From contig JAICYS010000031.1 of the NCBI GenBank assembly GCA_025934105.1, forward strand, positions 1-33,212: a stretch of DNA of 33,212 bases, written 5' to 3'. Both the position numbers and the translations under genes were made by a program. The stretch is from Myxococcota bacterium. Lineage in GTDB: Bacteria; Myxococcota_A; Polyangia; Fen-1088. The notes under the pieces are model-generated. The model was not told the origin of the DNA and did no database searches. It worked only from the letters and a program-made list of their open reading frames with translations. Below, piece after piece: positions 23,960 through 31,725 of the stretch. Position 1 is the stretch's first letter. The number at the start of each line of letters is the position of its first letter.

Positions 23960-25392
23960 CGCGCGTGGTTCGGTCGCTGCGCCTTCAACTCGGGATCGCG
24001 CTGGGCGTGGTCCTGGCGGCTGTCGTGGCGGGCTTTGCGCTGGCGATTCACGCGGTCACCGCGCGCGCCCTCCTGCGCGACCTCGACGAACGGCTGGCCG
24101 GCGACGCCTCCGCGGTGGCCGGGATGGTCGAGCGCGGAGAAAACGGCGGCGGTCCCCAGCTGGAGTACGAGTCCCTGCGCGATTTCGAACCGGGGGCGGC
24201 GCCCGGATATTACGAGATCTGGTTGAACGACGGCCGCGTCCTCAGCCGGTCGCCTTCCCTCGGTGCGCGCGACCTGAGCCGTGAATCGCCCGGCGGCGTG
24301 GTCGCGCGCTATCGGGACGTCACGCTGCCGGACGGCCGCCCCGGGCGATCGATCCAGGTGCGGACCGCCCCCCGCGTCGAGGACGCGACAGCCCCGGATG
24401 CGGCGCCGACCGGACCCGGGCCGACCGTGACCGTCGTGGTCGCGCAATCGACCGCGCCGATGCTGGCCACGCTGCGGAGCGTGCGCTCCTGGCTCTGGGC
24501 GCTGGCGCTGGCCACGCTGGCGACGGGAGCCAGCGCGATGTTTCTGGCCCTGTCGCGCGGCCTGCGTCCGGTGAGGACGTACGCGGACGCCCTCTCCGGC
24601 CTCGACGACCAGCGCCTGACGGCGATCGCGTCCGCGTCGGCGCTGCCGTCGGAGCTGGATCCGATCCGTGAAAAGCTCGAGGAGCTCCTGGCGCGGCTGG
24701 CGGAGTCCTTCGCGCGCGAGCGCCGCTTCACCGCCGACGTCGCGCACGAGCTGCGCACGCCGCTGGCCGCGCTCCGCGCCATCGTCGAGGTGGCCCAATC
24801 TCGAGAGCGGTCCGCCGAGGCGTATCGGGCCGCCATCGCGGAAGCCGAGCAGGTCACCGGCAACATGGCTCTCCTGGTGGACGACCTGCTGCTCATGTGC
24901 CGGCTGGACAACCGGCAGGTTCCGATCCGACCGCGGCCGGTGGTGCTGAGACAGATCGTCGACGATTGCTGGGCGCCGCTCGCCGCGCGCGGCCGGCAGC
25001 GCGGGCTGTCCTTCTCGAACGACGTGGACCCGGAGGCGTCGGTTCACAGCGACCCCGACAAGCTGCGGATCGTGGTGTCGAACCTGCTGGCCAACGCCGT
25101 CGAATACACCTCCGCGGCCGGGCGGATCGCCGTTCGCGGCAGCCCCGGTTCCGCGGGCATCGAAGTTTGGGACAGCGGTCCGGAGATCCCGGCCGACGTC
25201 ATGCCGCGAATCTTCGACCGCTTCTTTCGCGCCGACCCCTCTCGCACGGGCGAGCAGACCCACGCCGGAATCGGCCTCTCGCTGGCCAGGTCCATCTCGA
25301 ACGTCCTGGGGCTGGAGCTGACGGCGCGGAACGCCCCGGCGGGCGGCGTGAGCTTTCGGGTCGAGCCCCGGGCGACCTCCGCAGGCAATTAG
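23956..25392 (+). CDS. Sensor histidine kinase (CusS-like architecture)
   Basis: This 478-residue membrane kinase has membrane segments at about 12-33 and 178-197 enclosing a periplasmic sensor of roughly 140 residues. A short linker leads to the H-box FTADVAHELRTPLAALR with phospho-acceptor H264. The N-box is NLLANAVEY. The G1 box reads DSGPEIP instead of DxGxGIP, a relaxed form also seen in heavy-metal-sensor kinases. FDRFFRADPSR and GIGLSLARSI complete the ATPase. The LLRDLDERLAGDASAVA stretch after the first helix is also typical of that group. The start is GTG at 23956, overlapping the regulator stop. The signal sensed is unknown. Confidence 0.92.
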   Translation: MTRVVRSLRLQLGIALGVVLAAVVAGFALAIHAVTARALLRDLDERLAGDASAVAGMVERGENGGGPQLEYESLRDFEPGAAPGYYEIWLNDGRVLSRSPSLGARDLSRESPGGVVARYRDVTLPDGRPGRSIQVRTAPRVEDATAPDAAPTGPGPTVTVVVAQSTAPMLATLRSVRSWLWALALATLATGASAMFLALSRGLRPVRTYADALSGLDDQRLTAIASASALPSELDPIREKLEELLARLAESFARERRFTADVAHELRTPLAALRAIVEVAQSRERSAEAYRAAIAEAEQVTGNMALLVDDLLLMCRLDNRQVPIRPRPVVLRQIVDDCWAPLAARGRQRGLSFSNDVDPEASVHSDPDKLRIVVSNLLANAVEYTSAAGRIAVRGSPGSAGIEVWDSGPEIPADVMPRIFDRFFRADPSRTGEQTHAGIGLSLARSISNVLGLELTARNAPAGGVSFRVEPRATSAGN

Positions 25393-25508
25393 CGTCGGAC
25401 CATGCCGGACGTCCACGCCAGCCAGGGCGCGTCGGACACCCGGCGGCCGGCGCCCTCGGACGGGCGGCCAAACCTGGTGCGGGCCTGGGCGCGACCTACC
25501 TTCGGTCC

Positions 25509-25903
25509 ATGAATCGGCTGCGCGGGTGGGGGATGCTGGTCGTCTTGGGGACGGGCGTGATGTCGTGCGGCGCCGAAGGCGGCGGCCCGTCGCCGGACCG
25601 CGCGATCGGGCGCCTGCGACGGTTGGCTGCGCGCCGGCGCCAATGACGACTTCGCCATCGGTTATTATCGCGCGGCCGATCTGGGCTTCTTCGGCCGGGC
25701 GGTGCCGCAATGGACGGTGCTCGATCGCTACTTCGCGCCCATCATGGCCGAGACCTACCCCCGCTCTTGCCGGTCGCGCCCGGCCCCTTCGGCGCGCCCT
25801 GCCTGGCACCGGCGCCGCCACCGTCGGGAGAGGCCGAGCTGGCGGACCTGGCGACGCTGGCCCGCGCCGCCGGCTGGCCGCTGCCGGCCGCGGGCCGCGC
25901 GCC
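25509..25903 (+). pseudogene. Decayed phospholipase C/acid phosphatase-type phosphoesterase remnant
   Basis: Pieces of one gene are spread over different frames. ATG at 25509 opens a short lipoprotein-like N-terminus (MLVVLGTGVMSC) that ends at a stop at 25644-25646. In another frame, about 25615-25770, the sequence reads CDGWLRAGANDDFAIGYY and then VPQWTVLDRYFAPIMAETYP. This is the highly characteristic DGxxxxGxNDDFAIGYY ... DRYFA-IMAxTYP core of bacterial phospholipase C / phosphoesterase proteins, which are normally about 400-600 residues. The catalytic N-terminal and the C-terminal parts are missing. This indicates large deletions and frameshifts, and the gene is almost certainly non-functional. 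Where the remnant ends is uncertain; the next gene starts immediately after. Confidence 0.72.
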
Positions 25904-27115
25904 GTGAGCCTGCCCGACCGGCGCCGGCTGGACCCGTCGGAGGCCATGTTCGCGGGCAATCGCAGCACGGTGGCGTATTCGGTGTTCGGCAGCGGCCGCG
26001 TCGATCGGAATTGCCTGGCGACTGCGTTCGAGAGCTTGCGCCGCGCCTACCCGGTGCTGGCGGCCAGGATCGTCCCCAGCGGGCCGGAATGGACGATCGA
26101 GCCCGCGCCCCGGCCGCCCGAATTGCGGCTCGGGGCCGACACCGGCCTGCCGCCGGCAGGGTTCGAGGTGGTCGGAGCCGACGCCGTGTGCGCGGTCGAT
26201 CTGGGCCAGGGGGACGGCGACTTCCGGTTGACCCTGCTGACCCACCACGGCGTCGCGGACGCCGCCGCTTCGTTGCGATACCTGGAGAGGCTGTGCCAGC
26301 TCTACACCGACACGGTCGAGAGGGGCGCGCCCGCTTCCGTGGCCGCTCACCCGCTGCCCTCGTCCCTGGAGCAGTTTCTGGCGGCGCGCGGCTTCGACGT
26401 GGCGGCGACCTCGCCGCCGCCCCGGACGCGCGTGGCGGCGGCCGGCGAACCCGCGAACGTTCCGCGCGTTCGGCACGGGCGGACGCGACTGACGCGCAGC
26501 CAGACGGACGCGCTGTTTGCGCGCGCCCGCCGCCACGGAGTGACCGTTCACGGCATCGCGTGCGGCGCGATCCTGCTCGCCGCTTCCGAGGTCTCGCGCT
26601 CGACCGAACCCCGGGCGTTCGGCGTCGTCTCGTCCGTGGATCTGCGCGCGCGCGCCGGAACGCCGATCGCGGCCGAGGCGGGAACGGTGATCCAGGGCTT
26701 CGACACGGCGGTCGTGCTCGTCGCGCCGGACGACGACCCGCTCCGACTGGCGCGCGCCGTGCTGGATTCATTGAGCGCGAACCTGGCCAATCGAAACGTT
26801 CACCGGGCGTTTCTGCGGACGCAGGAGGTCCGGCGCTCCGAGGTGGCCAATGCCCTGATGGTGACGAACTGGGGCCGGATCCCGACGCTGCGGTTCCCGC
26901 CGGGCGTGCGGGTGAACGACTTTCGCGCCTCGGCGCGCGGCCTGCGGATGGAGCGGGCGCACGCCGCCGCGCCCAGCTTCTTCGTCACGACCTGCGATGG
27001 GCGCCTGGGCGTCGACCATCCCGCTTGGGTCGTCGACGATTCGGATCCCACGGTGGCGTGGCGTGCGGCCCTGGAACGGGCGTTCCACCGGATCGCGGAG
27101 GGGACGTCCGGCTGA
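25904..27115 (+). CDS. PapA5-like acyltransferase (condensation-domain superfamily)
   Basis: This 403-residue protein resembles the phthiocerol/phthiodiolone dimycocerosyl transferase (PapA5) type, which uses the condensation-domain fold to esterify alcohols with acyl groups. The conserved opening LDPSEAMFA supports the GTG start at 25904 rather than the ATG at 25946. The catalytic HX3D motif is H115-G-V-A-D119 in THHGVADA, with Ala replacing the usual Gly after Asp. The later VTNWGRIP region and a C-terminal hydrophobic beta segment (SFFVTTCDGRLGVDH) fit the second half of the fold. No polyketide synthase or mycolate gene is nearby, so the acyl donor is unknown. It directly follows the phosphoesterase remnant. 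Confidence 0.8.
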   Translation: MSLPDRRRLDPSEAMFAGNRSTVAYSVFGSGRVDRNCLATAFESLRRAYPVLAARIVPSGPEWTIEPAPRPPELRLGADTGLPPAGFEVVGADAVCAVDLGQGDGDFRLTLLTHHGVADAAASLRYLERLCQLYTDTVERGAPASVAAHPLPSSLEQFLAARGFDVAATSPPPRTRVAAAGEPANVPRVRHGRTRLTRSQTDALFARARRHGVTVHGIACGAILLAASEVSRSTEPRAFGVVSSVDLRARAGTPIAAEAGTVIQGFDTAVVLVAPDDDPLRLARAVLDSLSANLANRNVHRAFLRTQEVRRSEVANALMVTNWGRIPTLRFPPGVRVNDFRASARGLRMERAHAAAPSFFVTTCDGRLGVDHPAWVVDDSDPTVAWRAALERAFHRIAEGTSG

Positions 27116-27348
27116 CGAGGGGCGCGGCTCGCCGGGGCTGCCGGCGCAGCGGGAGCGCGCACCGAGAACAGCTCTCTTGAATGTCGCCGCGCAATCGCTC
27201 GTGGATTAGTGTCACGGCCGGCGGCCCCACATGGAACGTCGATCCACCTTGCCCGACTGTTTCAGGCTCCGGCGCTCGGTCCACCCGGAACACGCGGCGC
27301 CGGCACGCGCCGGCGGCGCCAGTCGATGAACCATCCCGAGCGCCGCCG

Positions 27349-28146
27349 ATGACGGCTCCGGACCGACCGCTCGTCGGCAGGCCGCACCCGGGCAAGTGGC
27401 ACCCCCGGCTCTATGCCGCCGAGCTCGCCGGAACGGCGGCGCTGGTCGGGGCCGGCGTCTCCGTCGTCATCGCGATGTTCGGGCGTGGCAGTCCGCTGCC
27501 CGCGCTGTTCCCGGACGCCGGCTGGCGCCGCCTCATCACCGGCTTTCTCTTCGGGCTGGTCGGCGCGCTGGTCACCGTCTCGCGGATCGGCAAGATCAGC
27601 GGCGCGCACATCAACCCGGCGCTCACCATCGCGTTTTGGGCCGAGGGGAAGCTCGCCGCGCGCGACGCGGCGGGGTACGTGGCCGCGCAGCTCGCGGGCG
27701 CGCTGCTGGCCGTTCCGGCGCTGGCGGCCTGGGGCACGGTCGGGTCCAGCGTCGCCTTCGGCGCGACGCTGCCGGCGCCGGCGCAGAGCGCCCTTTGGGC
27801 GGTCCTCGGAGAGGCCGGCGTGACCTTCGCGATGGTGACGGTGATCTTCATGCTGTCCGCGCACCGCCGGACGCAGCCGCTCACGCCCTGGTCGATTCCG
27901 TTCCTGTTCGCCGTCATGGTGTGGCTGGAAGCGCCCTTGTCCGGGACCAGCGCGAATCCGGCTCGCAGCCTCGGGCCCAACCTCTTGGCCGGCCAGGCGC
28001 GCGTGCTTTGGATTTACGTCGTCGGGCCGATCGGCGGCGCCCTCTCGTCGGTCGGCCTGCTGCGCCTCGAGAGCATGCGCCGCCACCGCCCGCCCGCCGC
28101 GCGCGTCGCGCACTTTCACCTGGAACGAACCCCCGACCTCCCTTGA
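27349..28146 (+). CDS. MIP-family channel (aquaporin-like)
   Basis: This 265-residue six-helix channel for water or small neutral solutes has both NPA motifs: SGAHINPALT (N89-A91) and SGTSANPARS (N203-A205), the second followed by the selectivity-filter R206. By eye alignment with AqpZ, the fifth-helix histidine of the filter is replaced by a non-polar residue (Val). This may widen the pore compared with a strict water channel. The N-terminal 20 residues and the basic C-terminus are extra-membrane. The start ATG at 27349 has only a weak ribosome-binding site. The gene follows the acyltransferase by 233 bp and converges on the small outer-membrane-type gene. Confidence 0.88.
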   Translation: MTAPDRPLVGRPHPGKWHPRLYAAELAGTAALVGAGVSVVIAMFGRGSPLPALFPDAGWRRLITGFLFGLVGALVTVSRIGKISGAHINPALTIAFWAEGKLAARDAAGYVAAQLAGALLAVPALAAWGTVGSSVAFGATLPAPAQSALWAVLGEAGVTFAMVTVIFMLSAHRRTQPLTPWSIPFLFAVMVWLEAPLSGTSANPARSLGPNLLAGQARVLWIYVVGPIGGALSSVGLLRLESMRRHRPPAARVAHFHLERTPDLP

Positions 28147-28318
28147 GGGCCGATGGCGACGTCCCGTGACCGCCATCGACCTGGCGGCGGCCGGACGTGA
28201 CGCCGCTTCGACGCCCGAGCACCGGGCCGGCTGGCCTGGCGGGCTCGGGGCGCGTCGGGTCCGCGGCGCCGGCGCCTCTCCTCCCGGCCGGCGCGGTGCG
28301 GGATCGTTCAGCGGGCGT

Positions 28319-28915
28319 TCAGCGCAGCTCGCGGGCGGGCAGGCCGGACCACCAGGAGAGGCTCACCGTGCAGACCGCCGCGATCGAGCCGACGTCGCCG
28401 CCGGGCACGGCGCGGAGCCCGCACCCGGGCGTCAGGGCCCAGCCGCCGCTCGCGCGGCGGGTGAAGAACAGGTCGTCGCGGAGGCCGGCGGTCACCAGCA
28501 TTCCGTAGGTGCCGTGGGTCTCGTCGCCCACGCGCGCCGGGTCCTTGGCCGTTGCGCCGCCCACGCCGATGCCGGCGTGGGCCGCCAGGTGACGCCAGAG
28601 CCGCGCCTGCGCCTCCAGCGTCAGGCCGCCGAGGCCGGTCGTGACGCCGCGCCGCGACGCGCTGCCGTCGTCGATGGCCAGGCCCAGGCCCCAGCGGTCG
28701 GTCAGCATCTCGCCCAGCGCGATCGTGAACGTCGGGCCGGCCGCCGTCGGGTCGGGCTTCCCCTTGTCCCAGGCGGCCACCGCGATGGCGCCGGCGCCGG
28801 CCGAGACGTAGAAGCCCTGCCGGGCCTCGGGCGCCCGAAGCGTTTGGGCCCGGACGTCGCGTCCGGCCGCCAGGGCCAGTCCGACGATCACCAGCGCAGT
28901 CGGTCGAAACCGCAT
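28319..28915 (-). CDS. Small outer-membrane beta-barrel-type protein
   Basis: This 198-residue protein has a signal peptide (ALVIVGLALAAGRDVRA). Alternating-strand sequence with Gly-rich turns follows (YVSAGAGAIAVAAWD, PTFTIALGEMLTDRWGLGLAID, TLEAQARLWRHLAAHAGIGVGG), suggesting a small outer-membrane barrel. Two cysteines near the end (TPGCGLRAV and AAVCTVSL) may pair. No named family is recognised. In the present sequence its ATG lies directly against the CTAG end of an inserted element, with no good ribosome-binding site. Without that element the upstream receptor gene would place GGAG 6 bases before this ATG. It was probably the last gene of the TonB / lipoprotein / receptor operon. Confidence 0.72.
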   Translation of the reverse strand: MRFRPTALVIVGLALAAGRDVRAQTLRAPEARQGFYVSAGAGAIAVAAWDKGKPDPTAAGPTFTIALGEMLTDRWGLGLAIDDGSASRRGVTTGLGGLTLEAQARLWRHLAAHAGIGVGGATAKDPARVGDETHGTYGMLVTAGLRDDLFFTRRASGGWALTPGCGLRAVPGGDVGSIAAVCTVSLSWWSGLPARELR

Positions 28916-28919
28916 CTAG

Positions 28920-28943
28920 CGCACCGCCGTCGAAATAGCGTCA
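28920..28943 (+). repeat. Left terminal inverted repeat of the putative MITE
   Basis: This 24-bp arm begins CGCACCGCCGTCGAAATA and ends GCGTCA. Compared with the reverse complement of the right arm it differs only at its first base and at base 18. Confidence 0.75.
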
Positions 28944-28989
28944 CGTTCGGCCGACGATCCGCGCCGGACGCTTCGTTGCTTCTCCTCAC

Positions 28990-29005
28990 AATACCTACGG
29001 GTATT
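28990..29005. repeat. Perfect palindrome inside the putative MITE
   Basis: AATACC, the loop TACG and GGTATT form a 6-bp perfect stem near the centre of the element, in a patch more AT-rich than its surroundings. It could be a protein-binding site or a fold-back structure; no function is shown. Confidence 0.5.
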
Positions 29006-29052
29006 CCTCGTCGTCGCGCCTCGCGTCCAGCGCGGCTTGTCGCCCTCGGCGT

Positions 29053-29076
29053 TGACGCGATTTCGACGGCGGTGCA
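29053..29076 (-). repeat. Right terminal inverted repeat of the putative MITE
   Basis: This arm begins TGACGCGATTTCGACGGC and ends GGTGCA on the plus strand. Its reverse complement matches the left arm at 22 of 24 positions, and CTAG follows immediately. Confidence 0.75.
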
Positions 29077-31725
29077 CTAGAACTCCGCCCGCAGCCCGAG
29101 GAACGGCAGGATGGGCAGGCCCTGATTCACCTTCGACTGCGTGTAGTCGTCGTTGTAGGCGATCCCCTCGGGGTTGACGTGGTTGGTGGCGTTCTGCAGA
29201 TCCAAATAGGCGTCCAGCAGCCAGCGGTCGAACACCCACTGCTTGTCCAGGCGAACGTCCAGCTGGACGAAGGCGGGCTGGCGCGCGCTGTTCACCTTGC
29301 CGTACGTCGGGTCGTATTCGTCGGTGATGCTGTTGAACACGCTGCCGACGACCGGCGTCGCGGGGTCCCCGCTGACGTAGCGGAAGCGGGAGGCGATCCG
29401 CCAGTGGCGCGGCAGATCGTAGGAGGCGACCACGGTCAAGATGTGCGTCTGGTCGAAGTCGAACAGGCGCCAGTCGGTGTGGCCCGAGTCGAGGCGCTCG
29501 GAACGGGAGAGGGTGTAGGCGATCCAGCCGAAAAATCCGTTGACCAGCTCGCGGCGCGCCACCAGCTCGAGCCCGATCACGCGCCCGCGGCCGCCGTTGT
29601 CGTAGTTGAGCGGAACGTCCGCGCCGTTGTCGACGCGCGTGGCGCCGGTCGGGCTGACCATGTTCGACAGGCGCTTGTAGAACCCGGTGGCGTCGAAGCT
29701 GGTGCCGGGCCGCGGCCGCCACTCGGCGCCCAGCGCGGCGTGGACGGCCCGCTCGGCCTCGAGCGCGGGGTTGCCGAACGCCGGGTCGGTCTTCTCGATG
29801 TCGGGCACCTGATGGTAGAGGCCCAGCGCGCCCTTCAGCGCCCAGCGCGGCGACAGCTGGTCGCGAACCGACAGCCGGGGCGCCAGCGTGCTCTGGTGAA
29901 TGCGCTGGAAGTAGTCGGCGCGCAGCCCGGCCGAGATCAGGAGCGGCTTGACCGGGCGCAATTCGACCTCCGCGAACAGGGCGGGCGACTGCCACCACGG
30001 CACCTGAATGTGCGTCTCCCTGGTCTCGCTCAGGTCCTGGTTGCTCATCGGTTGCCCCTCTTCGGGGGGCGGCGGCAAGCGAACGTGCCCGCTGTAGTGC
30101 TCGGCGACCGCGTCGGCGCCGGCGGCCAGCGTCGCCCAGGGCGCCAGGCGCAGCCGGAACGTGTCGCGCGCTTGAACGGTCCGCCGGTGCAGGTCCAGCA
30201 CCAGGTCGCCGAGGCTGATCGTCTCGCCGTCCTGGCCGGCCGACAGGCGCAGCATGTTCTCGATCCCGTCGCGCGGCGTGTAGTGGTCGGCGACCAGCGC
30301 CCGCCAGAAGCCGGTGTGCGTGTCCAGCTGATTGCCGGTGGCCTCCTGCGAGAAGTCGGCCGGGTTCTTGAACAGCAACGCCAGCCGATCGTCGGCGGCG
30401 AACAGGATGGCGCGGAGGTCGTGCGCGGGGCTCAGCTTGTAGTTCGCCAGCAGCTGCGCGTCGTAGTAGACGGGCGCGGTCAGCCAGTTCACCGGCTGGT
30501 CGCTGCCGGAGGCGGCCGCCTTGATGACCGCGTCCAGGTAGCTGCGGCGCGCGGCGACGGCAATGCCCCCGCGCGTGCCCAGCGGCGCTTCCAGGTAAAG
30601 TCCGGCGTCGAGGACGCTGACGTCGACGTAGCCGCCGAAGCGCTTGGGCCTCAGCTCTTTCAGGTGGACGTCGACGATGCCGCCGGTGACGCGGCCGTAC
30701 TCGGGCGAGAAGTTGCCGGGCACGAACTCGATGTTGTCGATCACTCCTTCGGGCAGAACGCTGCGCAGCCCGCCGAAGTGATAGACCAGCGGCACGTCCA
30801 TGCCGTCGACGAAGATCTGCGTGTCCTCGGGGGCCGAGCCGCGCACGATCAGCAGCCCGCTGCCGGCGGGCGCGCGGGCCACGCCGGCCAGGTTCTGGAC
30901 CACCGCCAGCGGGTCGCCGAGCGTCCCCGGGACCTTGTCGATGACGTCGGCGGTCAGCACGACGTGCGTGACGTCTTTCTTCGGGCGGGCGGCGGTCACC
31001 GTCTCGTCGAGCGGGCTCGCCTGGCCGCGCTCGACGTAGTAGGTCACCACGGTCTTCTCGCCGGAGCGGACCTCCTCGCTCGTGCGGAACGGAAAGTAAG
31101 CGGGCGCCTCGACGTCGACGCGCCAGACGCCCGGGGCGAGATCGAAGAACGCGAACCGGCCGTCGCCGCCGGTGGTCGCTTCGTAGGCCTGCGGCGGCGC
31201 GGCGCCCTCCCGGACGACGGTCACGACCACGCCGGCCAGCGGGTCGCGCGTTCCCCGCTCGCGAAGCTGGCCGGCCAGGCTCTCGCGCGGCGGAGCCGGA
31301 CGCGCGCCCGCCGGCGATCCGGTGGACGGGCTTTGTGCCGCGACGGCGGGGGCCTGAACGTGCAGGCGAAATTTGACCTTGTAGGACAGCTCGACCGAGA
31401 CCGGCTGGGCCTGGCTCTCGGCCGGCTCGAACAGGTACCCGGCGGCCGCGGCAACGGCCGCCGCGTCGAAGGCGCGATCGAAAGCCTCGTGTCCCGTCGC
31501 CGCCGGCGCCGCCACGCTGGCCCGGCTGACGTGGCCGGCCGCGTCGATGGTCAGGGCCAGGACCACGTCGGCCTCGAGGCCGGCGGCGGCCGCGTCGGGC
31601 GGGTACGTGGCGTCGACGAAGACCACCTGCTTGGGCAGCTTCGTCAGCGTGCCGGTCGCGGGCGCGGCGCGGGCCAGCGCCGGCGCCGCCAACACCAGCA
31701 GACAAGCGGCCAGCACGCGCTTCAT
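29077..31725 (-). CDS. TonB-dependent outer-membrane receptor with N-terminal TonB-C-like domain
   Basis: This 882-residue receptor imports a ligand across the outer membrane. After a signal peptide (residues 1-20) comes a TonB C-terminal-like domain (about 30-122: YPPDAAAAGLEADVVLALTID, then FDRAFDAAAVAAAAGYLFEPAE). A carboxypeptidase-regulatory-like beta domain follows (about 150-230, with DGRFAFFDLAPGVWRVDVEAP). A TonB-box-like DETVTA lies at 240-245. The plug spans about 250-355 (LLIVRGSAPEDTQIFVDGMDVP, PGNFSPEYGRVTGGIVDV). The rest is a beta-barrel ending in F (LGLRAEF). A TonB-like domain inside a receptor is unusual. ATG at 31725 overlaps the lipoprotein stop by 4 bp. The stop codon TAG lies in the CTAG flank of the putative MITE. 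Confidence 0.92.
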   Translation of the reverse strand: MKRVLAACLLVLAAPALARAAPATGTLTKLPKQVVFVDATYPPDAAAAGLEADVVLALTIDAAGHVSRASVAAPAATGHEAFDRAFDAAAVAAAAGYLFEPAESQAQPVSVELSYKVKFRLHVQAPAVAAQSPSTGSPAGARPAPPRESLAGQLRERGTRDPLAGVVVTVVREGAAPPQAYEATTGGDGRFAFFDLAPGVWRVDVEAPAYFPFRTSEEVRSGEKTVVTYYVERGQASPLDETVTAARPKKDVTHVVLTADVIDKVPGTLGDPLAVVQNLAGVARAPAGSGLLIVRGSAPEDTQIFVDGMDVPLVYHFGGLRSVLPEGVIDNIEFVPGNFSPEYGRVTGGIVDVHLKELRPKRFGGYVDVSVLDAGLYLEAPLGTRGGIAVAARRSYLDAVIKAAASGSDQPVNWLTAPVYYDAQLLANYKLSPAHDLRAILFAADDRLALLFKNPADFSQEATGNQLDTHTGFWRALVADHYTPRDGIENMLRLSAGQDGETISLGDLVLDLHRRTVQARDTFRLRLAPWATLAAGADAVAEHYSGHVRLPPPPEEGQPMSNQDLSETRETHIQVPWWQSPALFAEVELRPVKPLLISAGLRADYFQRIHQSTLAPRLSVRDQLSPRWALKGALGLYHQVPDIEKTDPAFGNPALEAERAVHAALGAEWRPRPGTSFDATGFYKRLSNMVSPTGATRVDNGADVPLNYDNGGRGRVIGLELVARRELVNGFFGWIAYTLSRSERLDSGHTDWRLFDFDQTHILTVVASYDLPRHWRIASRFRYVSGDPATPVVGSVFNSITDEYDPTYGKVNSARQPAFVQLDVRLDKQWVFDRWLLDAYLDLQNATNHVNPEGIAYNDDYTQSKVNQGLPILPFLGLRAEF

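Larger units (their letters stand above)
28916..29080. mobile_element. Putative MITE: 157-bp element with 24-bp terminal inverted repeats and CTAG flanks
   Basis: The core 28920-29076 is bounded by inverted repeats of 24 bp matching at 22 positions, and by CTAG at 28916-28919 and 29077-29080. CTAG flanks on both sides fit a 4-bp target duplication, as described for some insertion-sequence families. The core is too small for a transposase, so it would be a non-autonomous element. It has a perfect internal palindrome near the middle. It sits exactly between the receptor stop codon, whose TAG is part of CTAG, and the ATG of the next gene. Removing the core with one CTAG rejoins GGAGTTCTAGATG, a normal operon junction. 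No second copy was found in the window. Confidence 0.72.

Noticed and set aside
27270-27335. GC-rich inverted and direct repeats (GCGCCGGC twice) before the aquaporin gene.
   Set aside because: Short repeats of this kind are frequent by chance at this base composition, and no regulatory arrangement is evident.
28916-31705. A 929-residue minus-strand frame overlapping the receptor gene in another frame.
   Set aside because: It is extremely rich in Arg, Gly and Pro, as expected of an out-of-frame shadow; the receptor frame has clear domains.
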